NCBI RefSeq assembly: GCF_007679965.1
Contig: NZ_VEHL01000002.1
Span: forward strand, 418,235-482,234
Source of the DNA: Bordetella genomosp. 13
Lineage (GTDB): Bacteria > Pseudomonadota > Gammaproteobacteria > Burkholderiales > Burkholderiaceae_B
DNA: 64,000 nt
Direction: 5' to 3'
Below are positions 8,207 through 16,880 of this stretch, piece after piece. Within the stretch, counting starts at the first letter, position 1, and each line of letters starts with the position of its first letter. Under the pieces are notes generated by a model that made no database searches, had not been told where the DNA came from, and worked only from the letters and a program-made list of their open reading frames with translations. The translations under genes were made by a program, and so were the position numbers.

Positions 8207-9469
8207 ATGCAGACGAAAACGACTCGAGACACGGGCCTGCCGCGCAGGCAATTCGACGCCGCCGCCCAGGGGCCGCTGGCGGGATTGAAGGTGGTGGACC
8301 TGTCCCGCCTGGTGGCGGGCAACATGCTGACGCTGCAACTGGCCGACTTCGGCGCGGACGTCGTCAAGGTCGAGCCGCGTGCGGGAGACACGCTGCGGGC
8401 CTTCCAGACCGCGGGCGTCGAGGCCTTCTGGAAGGTCTATGCGCGCAACAAGAAAAGCATCTGCCTAGAGTTCCGCCATCCCGCGGCCATCGGCCTCATC
8501 CGCCAGATGTTGCGCGACGCGGACGTGCTGATCGAAAGCTTCAGGCCCGGCGTGCTGGAAGAGATGGGCATGGGCCCGGACGTGCTGCACCAGGCCAATC
8601 CCGGCCTGGTCATCGTGCGCATCTCGGGGTGGGGTCAGACGGGCCCGTACCGCCGCAAGCCGGGGTTCGGCACGCTGGTGGAAGGCTATTCGGGGTTTGC
8701 CGCGATGAATGGCTTCGGCGACCGCGAGCCCGTGCTGCCGCCCATGTTCCTGGGCGACATGACGGCTGGCCTGTACGGCGCCAGCGCCGTGATGACCGCG
8801 CTGTGGGAAGTTCGCGTGAATGGCGGGAAAGGGCAGGTGATCGATCTTTCGCTGTTCGAGCCGACGATCTCGGTGCTGGGGCCGCAGGCAGCCAACTACC
8901 GCATCACCGGCAAGGTCAAGGCCCGCACCGGCAGCCGCTCCAGCACCAGTTGCCCGCGCAACACCTACCGCACGTCCGACGGGCAGTGGCTGTGCGTGTC
9001 CACGTCCACGCAGAGCATGGCGGCGCGGCTGTTCGAGACCATCGGCCGCGCCGACATGAACGGCGACCCGCGTTACTGCAGCAATTCGGCGCGCCTGGCG
9101 CACCTGGAAGAGGTCGACGGCATCGTCGCAGGCTTCATCGCGCAGCGCAGCCTGCGCGAGAACCTGGCCTTGTTCGAGGCCGCCGACGTCACCGTGGGGC
9201 CGGTGTACGACTCGGCCTCGCTGCTCGACGACCCGTACGTCTCGCAGCGCGAGAGCCTCGTCGAGCTGGACGACCAGGATCTGGGCAGCCTGCCCATGCA
9301 CAACGTCACGCCCAGGCTGTCCGGCACGCCCGGCAATTTCTATCGCCCCGCGCCGCGCAAGGGCGAACACAACGAAGCGTGCCTGCTGCCGCTGGTGGGC
9401 GAGCAACGCTATCGGCAACTGGTGGCCGAGGGCGTGGTGGTGGCGGCCGACGCCGCACCGCCCGCCTGA
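8207..9469 (+). CDS. CaiB/BaiF-family (class III) CoA transferase
   Basis: A 420-residue class III CoA transferase, which moves CoA between carboxylic acids through an aspartyl-CoA thioester. The family opening GLKVVDLSRLVAGNMLTLQLADFGADVVKVEP is present. So are RNKKSICLE and the segment FLGDMTAGLYGA, whose Asp is the expected catalytic residue. The C-terminal third has the usual SLLDDPYVSQRE region. It is divergent from iclR, and a dioxygenase follows 46 bp later, probably co-transcribed. The likely job is activation of an imported carboxylate to its CoA ester. Donor and acceptor are unknown. Confidence 0.88.
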   Translation: MQTKTTRDTGLPRRQFDAAAQGPLAGLKVVDLSRLVAGNMLTLQLADFGADVVKVEPRAGDTLRAFQTAGVEAFWKVYARNKKSICLEFRHPAAIGLIRQMLRDADVLIESFRPGVLEEMGMGPDVLHQANPGLVIVRISGWGQTGPYRRKPGFGTLVEGYSGFAAMNGFGDREPVLPPMFLGDMTAGLYGASAVMTALWEVRVNGGKGQVIDLSLFEPTISVLGPQAANYRITGKVKARTGSRSSTSCPRNTYRTSDGQWLCVSTSTQSMAARLFETIGRADMNGDPRYCSNSARLAHLEEVDGIVAGFIAQRSLRENLALFEAADVTVGPVYDSASLLDDPYVSQRESLVELDDQDLGSLPMHNVTPRLSGTPGNFYRPAPRKGEHNEACLLPLVGEQRYRQLVAEGVVVAADAAPPA

Positions 9470-9515
9470 AGCCCGCCACGAACGGCACACCCATGAACAT
9501 CGGAGGAGCAACAGC

Positions 9516-10598
9516 ATGAGCATGATCGGCAAATACATCGACAGCCCGGGCGCCTGGAAGGGGCCCGACATCGACTGGACGCGCGAGGGCCTGCACGTCC
9601 TGTCGGATGACGAGCTGCGCGAGATCGACCTGGCGCTGAAACACTTGCTGAGCCTGGGCAACCTGGACTTTCCGCAGATCACGCGCCAGACCTTTCCGTT
9701 GGACAAGGTCGGCGCGCTGATGGAAAGCCTGCCGCAGCGGCTGCGCACCGGCCGCGGGTTCCTGATGCTGCGTGGCCTGCCGCGCCAGCAGTATTCCGAC
9801 GACGACATGACGCGCATCTATTTCGGGCTGGGCGCCTACATCGGCACGCCGATGACGCAGTCCTACCTGGGCGACATCCTGGGCCACGTCATGGACGTCA
9901 GCGACTACGAGCCGAAGTCGCGCGGCTATCGCAAGGGCGGCGGGCAGCTGATGCATACCGACTCGTGCGACATCATCGGCCTGATGTGCCTGCGCTCGGC
10001 CATCTCGGGGGGCGAAAGCCGCATCTCCAGCGCGCTGGCGGTGCACAACGTGATGGCCGAGCAATATCCCGAGCAGCTCAAGCTGCTGGCCGACGGCCTG
10101 TTCCTGAAACGCACCGATGAAGACGGCCGCCGCGCCACGCGCACCTTCAGTCCCGATCGCGTGCCGTTCTTTTACGAAGAGAACGGAGAAGTCTCGTGCT
10201 ACCTGCCCACCGGCTATGCGCGCCTGGCCGAGAAAAGCGGCCAGTGCCCCTTCACGGCCGAGGAGTCCGAGGCCTTGTACCGCGTGCGCAAGGTGGCGGC
10301 CTCGCCCGAGTTGTACCTGGACATGGGGTTCAAGGAAGGCGACATCCAGTTCCTGAACAACCGCATGATGGTGCACGGCCGCACCGACTACCAGGACGCG
10401 AAGGACCTGGCGGATCGCCGTCACCTGCTGCGCCTGTGGTTCGAGGTGCCGACTTGGCCCGCCATGCCGCAGAAGCAGATCTTCCATACGGCGGAGGACC
10501 GCAGGCTGTGGAGCCAGTACCGCCAGCCGCTGGGCGAGTTGCCGTCCATCCACTACCAGAAGCTGCTGGAAGGCGTGCACGGCGAGATGGTGGATTGA
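9516..10598 (+). CDS. TauD/TfdA-family Fe(II)/2-oxoglutarate-type dioxygenase
   Basis: A 360-residue protein of the clavaminate synthase-like/TauD superfamily. The iron triad is visible: His and Asp of LMHTDSCD and the distal His of MMVHGRTDY. RRHLLRLWFEVP follows, where an Arg usually binds the 2-oxoglutarate carboxylate. AGCATG-spaced GGAGGAG precedes the ATG. It follows the CoA transferase and probably belongs to the same IclR-controlled unit. The substrate is unknown. The family hydroxylates or cleaves organic acids, sulfonates and betaines. Confidence 0.82.
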   Translation: MSMIGKYIDSPGAWKGPDIDWTREGLHVLSDDELREIDLALKHLLSLGNLDFPQITRQTFPLDKVGALMESLPQRLRTGRGFLMLRGLPRQQYSDDDMTRIYFGLGAYIGTPMTQSYLGDILGHVMDVSDYEPKSRGYRKGGGQLMHTDSCDIIGLMCLRSAISGGESRISSALAVHNVMAEQYPEQLKLLADGLFLKRTDEDGRRATRTFSPDRVPFFYEENGEVSCYLPTGYARLAEKSGQCPFTAEESEALYRVRKVAASPELYLDMGFKEGDIQFLNNRMMVHGRTDYQDAKDLADRRHLLRLWFEVPTWPAMPQKQIFHTAEDRRLWSQYRQPLGELPSIHYQKLLEGVHGEMVD

Positions 10599-10682
10599 TG
10601 CGGGAAGGCGCGCGCCTGCGTGCGCCGCGATCGGGGTAGGGTAGGGCGCCAGGATGACGCTTCTTTTCGACGCGGGCCGAGC

Positions 10683-10714
10683 GTCGCACGGTCAGCCCGT
10701 CGCACGGTCAGCCC
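10683..10714. repeat. Perfect 16-bp tandem duplication
   Basis: GTCGCACGGTCAGCCC occurs twice head to tail (10683-10698 and 10699-10714), with a further decayed copy running into the 3' end of the MFS gene. It lies in the short space between the dioxygenase and the converging MFS gene. No function is evident. Confidence 0.7.
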
Positions 10715-10720
10715 GCCGCG

Positions 10721-11932
10721 TCAACCCGCTGCGTCGGCCGCCAGCACCTGCCGCTTGCGCCTGGCGTCGCGATCCATCGATACCGACACGGCCCACAGCG
10801 CCAGGCCACCCAGCGCCAGCGCGCAGCCGACCCAGCCGGTGGAGACCCAGCCGAAACCGGCCGCGATGGCCAGGCCGCCCAGGTAGGGGCCCAGCGCGTT
10901 GGCCGTGTTGAAGGCCGAGTGGTTCAGCGCCGCGGCCAGACCCTGCGCGTCTTCCGCAACGTCCATCAGGCGCGTCTGCAGCACGGTGCCCAGCGCGCCG
11001 CCGCAGCCGATCAGGAACACCGACAGCGACAGCGTCCAGATGTTGCCCGCCATGAAGGGGAACAGCGCCAGCGAGGCCGCGCTGAAGACCAGCACGCCGC
11101 CCGCCGTGCGCATCAACGCGCGGTCGGCGAAGGCCGGGATGACGAGATTGCCGATGGTCATGCCCACGCCGAAGACGCTGAGCACGATGGGCACGGTGCC
11201 GGGCGACACTTGCGTGACCGCCATCATCGTATCGGCCAGATAGGTGTACACCGCGAACAGGCCGCCGAAACCGATGGCGCCGATGCCCAGGGTCAGCCAC
11301 ACCTGGCCGCGCGCCAGGGCGCCCAGTTCGCGCAGCGGACTGGCCCCGGCATCGGGCGCGGCGTTCGGCGCGTACAGGCGCACCAGCGTCATCGTCAGGA
11401 TGGCCAGCAGGGACACCAGGGCGAAGCTCCAGCGCCAGCCCACGGCCTGGCCCAGGAAGTTGGCCATGGGCACGCCGACGATGGTGGCCACCGTCAGCCC
11501 CAGGAACACGCGGCCCACGGCCAGCGTGCGCTTGTTGTCCGGCACCAGTGAGCTGGCCACCAGCGCGGCGATGCCGAAATAGGCGCCGTGCGGCAGGCCG
11601 CTGACAAAGCGGAAGGCCAACATCCAGTGGTAGTCGGGCGCCAGGGCGCTCAGGCCGTTGCCGACGGCGAACATGCCCATCAGCAGGACCAGCAGCGTGC
11701 GGCGCGGCAGCCTGGCGCCCAGCACGGCCAGCAGCGGCGCCCCGACCACCACGCCCAGGGCGTAGGCGCTGATGACGTGCCCGGCCGTGGGGGCGTCGAT
11801 GCCCAGGCTTTGCGCGAAATAGGGCAGCAGGCTCATCGAGGCGAATTCGGTCGTGCCGATGGCGAAACCGCCCACGGCCAACGCGAAAAGCACCAGGCCC
11901 GGCTGCGTGTGCCGGGAAGAGGGGGGAGTCAT
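10721..11932 (-). CDS. MFS transporter of the DHA1/AraJ-YdhP type
   Basis: A 403-residue major facilitator with about 12 hydrophobic segments. The N-terminal motif FAIGTTEFASMSLLPYFA and the GLPHGAYFGIAALVA segment are typical of the drug:H+ antiporter-1 branch annotated as arabinose-efflux-like (AraJ, YdhP). VLGARLPRRTLLVLLMGMF matches the cytoplasmic loop 2-3 motif. The substrate is not predictable, and export of sugars or drugs is only a family-level guess. It is divergent from the oxidoreductase at 12144, with about 210 bp of shared upstream region. Confidence 0.85.
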   Translation of the reverse strand: MTPPSSRHTQPGLVLFALAVGGFAIGTTEFASMSLLPYFAQSLGIDAPTAGHVISAYALGVVVGAPLLAVLGARLPRRTLLVLLMGMFAVGNGLSALAPDYHWMLAFRFVSGLPHGAYFGIAALVASSLVPDNKRTLAVGRVFLGLTVATIVGVPMANFLGQAVGWRWSFALVSLLAILTMTLVRLYAPNAAPDAGASPLRELGALARGQVWLTLGIGAIGFGGLFAVYTYLADTMMAVTQVSPGTVPIVLSVFGVGMTIGNLVIPAFADRALMRTAGGVLVFSAASLALFPFMAGNIWTLSLSVFLIGCGGALGTVLQTRLMDVAEDAQGLAAALNHSAFNTANALGPYLGGLAIAAGFGWVSTGWVGCALALGGLALWAVSVSMDRDARRKRQVLAADAAG

Positions 11933-12143
11933 GGGGGATCCTTCGAGTTGATGCGAGACATGCGCCCAGGAGGCCGCATGCCGCCATTATGCCCCCGCGG
12001 TGCAGGCGTCTTTTGCCTGATCCTGCTTTTTTGCGCCGCATCAAAATACAGGCGCCCCATGTCCGGTATGACGATTGCTCACGTGTTCAGGGCGGCGTCA
12101 GTCCGTGCCCGCACCATCGAGGCATGCACAGGAGATTCGGATC

Positions 12144-13022
12144 ATGAACATCGGTTTTATCGGTACAGGTTCCATGGGCGCGGTCATGGTGCGGCGGCTG
12201 CTGGCCGCGGGCCATGCGGTGCGGGTGTGGAACCGCAATCCCGAGCGCACGCGCCCACTGGCGCAAGACGGCGCCGTCATCGTCGACACCGTACGCGAGG
12301 CCTTCAGCGGCGATGCCGTTTTCTCGGTGCTGGCCGACGACACGGCCGCGCGCGCCGTGCTGCTGGACAGCGGCGTGCTGGATTCGGTGCCGGATGACGT
12401 GGTGCACGTCAACATGGCCACCATCTCGGTGGAGCTGGCCGCCGAACTGGCCCGCTGCCATGCCGACCGCGGCGTGGCCTACGTGGCCGCGCCCGTGCTG
12501 GGCCGTCCCGACGTGGCCGAGGCCGGCAAGCTGAACATCGTGGCCGCCGGCCCCGCGTCCGCCATCGACCGCGTGCAGCCCCTGCTGGACGTGCTCGGCC
12601 AGAAGACCTGGCGCATCGGCGACACGCCCGAGCATGCCAATGTCTACAAGCTGGCCGCCAATTTCATGCTGGCCTGCGCCATCGAGAGCTTCGGCGAGGC
12701 GGCGGCGCTGGTGTCGGGACACGGCTCGGATGCGGCGCTTTTCCATGAACTGATCACCAGCAGCATCCTGCCCGGCCCCGTCTACCAGGGCTACGGCAAG
12801 ATGATCACCGAAGGCCGCTACGAGCCCGCGCTGTTCAAGGCACGGCTGGGCCTGAAAGACGTGCGCCTGGCGCTGGCCGCCGGCGAGGCGGTCCACACGC
12901 CGCTGCCCATGGGCAGCGTGGTGCGTGACAGCCTGATAGAGGCCATGGCGCACGGCGACGGCGAAAAGGATTTCGCCGTGCTGGGCCGCGTGGCGCAGCG
13001 CCGGGCGGGCCGCGTGGACTAG
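12144..13022 (+). CDS. 3-hydroxyisobutyrate-dehydrogenase-like NAD(P) oxidoreductase
   Basis: A 292-residue member of the beta-hydroxyacid dehydrogenase family. The Rossmann motif GFIGTGSMG opens the protein, the VWNRNPERT segment follows (an Arg here suggests NADP preference), and the catalytic Lys lies in NVYKLAANFML. The second family segment APVLGRPDVAEAGKL is also recognisable. I chose the ATG at 12144 because it has an AGGAGA ribosome-binding site 9 bp upstream and the Rossmann motif begins at residue 4. It lies 52 bp before the molybdenum enzyme genes, in the same direction, and may be co-transcribed with them. Confidence 0.88.
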   Translation: MNIGFIGTGSMGAVMVRRLLAAGHAVRVWNRNPERTRPLAQDGAVIVDTVREAFSGDAVFSVLADDTAARAVLLDSGVLDSVPDDVVHVNMATISVELAAELARCHADRGVAYVAAPVLGRPDVAEAGKLNIVAAGPASAIDRVQPLLDVLGQKTWRIGDTPEHANVYKLAANFMLACAIESFGEAAALVSGHGSDAALFHELITSSILPGPVYQGYGKMITEGRYEPALFKARLGLKDVRLALAAGEAVHTPLPMGSVVRDSLIEAMAHGDGEKDFAVLGRVAQRRAGRVD

Positions 13023-13074
13023 GCATGGCAGGCATGGGGCTTGCTGCGGCCTTCCGATCTTTCCGGAGGTCTCC

Positions 13075-13575
13075 ATGCCCGACTCTTCCCCGACTGCCGC
13101 CGCCGCGGCGGGCACCGTCGACGTCACGCTGCACGTCAACGGCGCCACGCACGCCCTGCGGCTCGATCCCCGCGCCACGCTGCTGGACACGCTGCGTGAA
13201 ACCCTGCACCTGACCGGCAGCAAGAAGGGCTGCGACCACGGCCAATGCGGCGCCTGTACCGTGCACCTGGACGGACGGCGCGTGAACGCCTGTCTGACCC
13301 TGGCCGCCGTCGCCGATGGCTGCCAGGTCACCACCATCGAAGGCCTGGGCTCGCCCGAGTCGCTGCATCCCATGCAGGCTGCTTTCGTCGCGCACGACGG
13401 CTATCAATGCGGCTACTGCACGGCCGGGCAGATCATGTCCGCGTGCGCGTTGGTGAACGAACCCTGCGGCCCGCATGACGACGACGTCCGTGAACTGATG
13501 AGCGGCAACATCTGCCGCTGCGGCGCCTATTCCAACATCGTCGCGGCCATCCAGGATGTCCGCGGAAAGAGGTGA
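13075..13575 (+). CDS. PaoA-like [2Fe-2S] subunit of a molybdenum aldehyde oxidoreductase
   Basis: The small iron-sulfur subunit, 166 residues, of a xanthine-oxidase-family enzyme. The plant-type cluster ligands are Cys53, Cys58, Cys61 and Cys73. The second cluster ligands are Cys112, Cys115, Cys147 and Cys149 (QCGYC and CRC motifs). E. coli PaoA carries a twin-arginine signal; here the N-terminus is a short Ala-rich stretch with no RR motif, so the complex should stay in the cytoplasm. Its stop overlaps the region of the next start, and the three subunits form an operon. Confidence 0.88.
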   Translation: MPDSSPTAAAAAGTVDVTLHVNGATHALRLDPRATLLDTLRETLHLTGSKKGCDHGQCGACTVHLDGRRVNACLTLAAVADGCQVTTIEGLGSPESLHPMQAAFVAHDGYQCGYCTAGQIMSACALVNEPCGPHDDDVRELMSGNICRCGAYSNIVAAIQDVRGKR

Positions 13576-13580
13576 GCGCC

Positions 13581-14576
13581 ATGCAGAATTTTCGCTACAG
13601 CCGCGCCGCCGACGTCGCCGACGCCGTGCGCATGGCCGCCGCCGAGCCCGCCCGCGTGCGTTTCCTGGCCGGCGGCACCACGCTGGTCGACCTGATGAAG
13701 CTGGACGTCGAGACGCCCACGCACGTGGTCGACATCAACCGCCTTGGACTGGACCAGGTCGAGGTGGCGGACAACGGCGAGGTGCGCATCGGCGCCATGG
13801 TGCGCAACGCCGACCTGGCGCACCACCCGCACATCCGCGAGCATTATCCCGTGCTGTCGCAGGCCCTGCTGGCCGGCGCGTCGGCGCAACTGCGCAACAT
13901 GGCCACCACCGGCGGCAACCTGTTGCAGCGCACACGCTGCGTGTACTTCCGCGACCGGGCCATGCCGTGCAACAAGCGCGAGCCCGGCTCGGGCTGCTCG
14001 GCCATCGGCGGCTTCAACCGCAACCTGGCGGTGCTGGGGACCAGCGAGCACTGCATCGCTTCCAATCCGTCGGACATGAACGTGGCGCTGCTGGCCCTGG
14101 ATGCCAGCGTGCGGGTGCAGGGCCTGAACGGCATGCGCACCATCGCGTTGCGGGATTTCTGGCTGCTGCCCGGCGACACGCCGCAGCGCGAGACGGTGCT
14201 GGCCGCGGACGAGCTGATCGTCGATGTCGTGCTGCCGCCGTTGCCGGAAGGCACGCAGTCGGCCTATCTGAAGCTGCGCGACCGTGCCTCGTACGAGTTC
14301 GCGCTGGCGTCGGCCGCGGTGGTGCTGCGCGTGCGGGACGGCCGCATCGAGCATGCCGGCATCGCATTGGGCGGCGTGGGCACGCGGCCTTGGCGTTGTC
14401 CACAGGCGGAGCAGTTGCTGGTGGGGCAGGCCCCTGGGGTTCAGCGTTATGCACAGGCTGCCCAGGAGGCCCTGCGTGGTGCCGTCCCGCAGAGCGAGAA
14501 CGGCTTCAAGATCGAACTGGCGCGCCGTTGCCTGGCGCATGCCCTGGCGACCGTGGTGCCGCCGCACAACGCCTAG
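13581..14576 (+). CDS. PaoB-like FAD (and probably [4Fe-4S]) subunit
   Basis: The FAD-binding subunit, about 331 residues. FLAGGTTLVDLMKLDV and MATTGGNLLQRTRC are the two FAD-contact motifs of the CoxM/XdhB family. Four cysteines at about 120, 130, 139 and 158 (RTRC, PCNKREPGSGC, EHC) match the insert that binds a [4Fe-4S] cluster in E. coli PaoB. This separates the enzyme from CO dehydrogenase and xanthine dehydrogenase and supports the PaoABC assignment. I chose the ATG at 13581, 8 bp after AGAGG. A GTG at 13572 overlapping the upstream stop is an alternative. Confidence 0.86.
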   Translation: MQNFRYSRAADVADAVRMAAAEPARVRFLAGGTTLVDLMKLDVETPTHVVDINRLGLDQVEVADNGEVRIGAMVRNADLAHHPHIREHYPVLSQALLAGASAQLRNMATTGGNLLQRTRCVYFRDRAMPCNKREPGSGCSAIGGFNRNLAVLGTSEHCIASNPSDMNVALLALDASVRVQGLNGMRTIALRDFWLLPGDTPQRETVLAADELIVDVVLPPLPEGTQSAYLKLRDRASYEFALASAAVVLRVRDGRIEHAGIALGGVGTRPWRCPQAEQLLVGQAPGVQRYAQAAQEALRGAVPQSENGFKIELARRCLAHALATVVPPHNA

Positions 14577-14586
14577 GAGCCCGCGC

Positions 14587-16803
14587 ATGGATACCCCCCG
14601 ACTACAGAAGGCGCTTTCCCATCCCGCCGCCATCGGCAATCCGTTTCCGCGGGTCGACGGCCCCCAGAAGGTCAGCGGCACGGCGCGCTATACCGCCGAC
14701 TTCAACCTGCCGGGCATGCTGCATGGCGTGCCGGTGACCGCCACCATCGCGCATGGCCGCATCGCCGAGCTGGACGCCAGCCAGGCCGAGGCCGTGCCAG
14801 GCGTGCGGCTGGTGCTGCGCCAGGGCAACTGTCCGCCGTTGAAGCGTGCGCAGAAGGGCTCCATCGACGAGAAGCGTCCGCCGCTGGAAGACGACGTGAT
14901 CCGCTACTACGGCCAGTACGTGGCCATGGTGGTGGCGGACACGCTGGAAATCGCAACGGCCGCCGCGCGCCTGGTGAAAGTGCGCTATGACGCGTATACG
15001 CCCGATGTCGCGCCGCCGGAAGACCTGGACGAGGCGACCAAGGTCGAGAGCGAGCGCGGCGATGCCGTCGCCGCCTATGCCAGCGCGCCGGTGCGTGTCG
15101 AGGCGACCTACAGCACGCCCGTCGAGACGCACAATCCCATCGAGCTGCATGCCTGCGTGGCGGACTTCGACGGCCAGCGCTACACGCTGTACGAGACCAG
15201 CCAGGCCGTGGTGAACCATCGCGACGTCGTGGCGCAGATGCTGGGCGTGAAGGCCGACGACGTGCGCGTGGTGTCGCTGTTCCTGGGCTCGGGGTTCGGC
15301 GGCAAGCTGTGGCCATGGCCGCATTCGGTGCTGGCGGCCGCGGCATCGCGCCAGTTGCGCAAGCCCGTGAAAGTGGTGCTGCAGCGGCAGATGACCTTCC
15401 AGAGCGTGGGCCATCGGCCCTTCCTGCGCCAGCGCTTCCGACTGGGCGCCGACCGCGATGGCCGGCTGTTGTCGGTGCAGCAGCATTACGTCGGCCAGAC
15501 CTCGCAGCTGGACGACTACGAGGAGAGCTGCGCCGAGGCCACGCCGCACATGTACAGCACGCCCAACCTGAAGGCGTGCTCGGGCCTGGCGCGCCGGCAC
15601 GTGGGCGCGCCGACCTCGATGCGCGGCCCGGGCGCGGTGCCCGGCCTGTTCGCGCTGGAGTCCGCGATGGACGAACTGGCCATCGCGCTGGACATGGATC
15701 CCGTCGCCCTGCGCCTGCTGAACGAGCCCCAGAAGGACGAGGGCAAGGACCTGCCGTTCTCGTCGCGGCACCTGACCGAGTGCCTGACAACCGGCGCCGA
15801 GCGCTTCGGCTGGTCGCGCCGCACGCCGCGGGTCGGCTCGATGAAGCGCGATGACCTGGTATTGGGTTGGGGAATGGCCTCGTGCTCGTGGCTGGGCATG
15901 CGTTGGCCCGGCGAGGCCAAGGTGACGCTGAGCGCCGACGGCTCCGCGCGCGTCGTGTGCGCCACGCAGGATCTCGGCACGGGGACGTATACCGTGCTGG
16001 CGCAGCTGGTCAGCGCCGAGACCGGCATCCCGCTGGAGCGGATCGAGGTGCGCCTGGGCGACACGGCGCTGCCGCCGGGGCCGGTGTCCGGCGGCTCGGG
16101 CGCGACGGCGTCCGTCATCCCCACCGTGCTGCAGGCCGTGCGCGACGCCGTGCGCGCCGCCATGGAGGCTTCGACGCGACAGGGCGGAGCCTGGGCCGGC
16201 ATCGTCACGTCCGACCTGGTGTGCCGCGACGGCGCCATCGGACTGGCCGACGGCAGCGGCAAGGCGGTTCCGCTGCAGCAGGTGCTGCGCGACGCGGGCG
16301 TCGATTCGGTGACGGGCGAGGGCAAGGCAGGCTCGGGCAACGACATCAAGAAGCGCTACTCCGTCAACTCCTACGGTGCGCATTTCGTCGAAGTGACCTG
16401 GCATCCGGCCACCGCGCGCCTGCGCGTATCGCGCGTGGTGACGGTGATCGACGGCGGCCGCATCGTCAATCCCCGCACGGGCCGCAACCAGATCGAAGGC
16501 GCGGTCATCATGGGCGTGGGAATGGCGCTGTTTGAAGAGACCCAGTACGACCCGCGCAACGGAGCGCCGGTGAACAGCAACCTGGCCGACTACGTGATGG
16601 CCACGCACGCCGACGCGCCAGAGCACGACGTGGTGTTCCTCGATTATCCGGACCTGATCTGGAACGAGTTGGGATCGCGGGGGATCGGGGAGATCGGATT
16701 GGCGGGGATTGCCGCGGCGATCACCAATGCGGTTTATCACGCGACGGGGATCAGGGTGCGGGATCTGCCGGTGAAGATCGAGGATCTGCTGGTGGGGGCG
16801 TAG
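14587..16803 (+). CDS. PaoC-like molybdopterin-binding catalytic subunit
   Basis: The large catalytic subunit, 738 residues, of a molybdenum hydroxylase oxidising aldehydes (inferred) to acids. It starts with the family pattern GNPFPRVDGPQKVSGTARYTADF. Moco-contact segments include GSGFGGKLWPWPHS and GAPTSMRGPGAVPG. The active-site Glu is in SRGIGEIGLAGIAAAITNAV near the C-terminus. A GGAG site precedes the ATG and the gap after the FAD subunit is 10 bp. A terminator follows the gene. The dedicated chaperone PaoD is not in this window. Substrate preference is not visible. Confidence 0.87.
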   Translation: MDTPRLQKALSHPAAIGNPFPRVDGPQKVSGTARYTADFNLPGMLHGVPVTATIAHGRIAELDASQAEAVPGVRLVLRQGNCPPLKRAQKGSIDEKRPPLEDDVIRYYGQYVAMVVADTLEIATAAARLVKVRYDAYTPDVAPPEDLDEATKVESERGDAVAAYASAPVRVEATYSTPVETHNPIELHACVADFDGQRYTLYETSQAVVNHRDVVAQMLGVKADDVRVVSLFLGSGFGGKLWPWPHSVLAAAASRQLRKPVKVVLQRQMTFQSVGHRPFLRQRFRLGADRDGRLLSVQQHYVGQTSQLDDYEESCAEATPHMYSTPNLKACSGLARRHVGAPTSMRGPGAVPGLFALESAMDELAIALDMDPVALRLLNEPQKDEGKDLPFSSRHLTECLTTGAERFGWSRRTPRVGSMKRDDLVLGWGMASCSWLGMRWPGEAKVTLSADGSARVVCATQDLGTGTYTVLAQLVSAETGIPLERIEVRLGDTALPPGPVSGGSGATASVIPTVLQAVRDAVRAAMEASTRQGGAWAGIVTSDLVCRDGAIGLADGSGKAVPLQQVLRDAGVDSVTGEGKAGSGNDIKKRYSVNSYGAHFVEVTWHPATARLRVSRVVTVIDGGRIVNPRTGRNQIEGAVIMGVGMALFEETQYDPRNGAPVNSNLADYVMATHADAPEHDVVFLDYPDLIWNELGSRGIGEIGLAGIAAAITNAVYHATGIRVRDLPVKIEDLLVGA

Positions 16804-16847
16804 GCCTCGAGCCCAATGCGACGGAGCGCCCTCGCTGGCAGCGTCGG

Positions 16848-16880
16848 AGGCTTCCCCGAGTGAACGGGGAAGCCTTTTTT
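16848..16880 (+). terminator. Rho-independent terminator after the molybdenum enzyme operon
   Basis: An 11-bp stem, AGGCTTCCCCG and CGGGGAAGCCT, with loop AGTGAA and a T6 tail that runs into the stop codon of the convergent pxpA. Confidence 0.9.
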
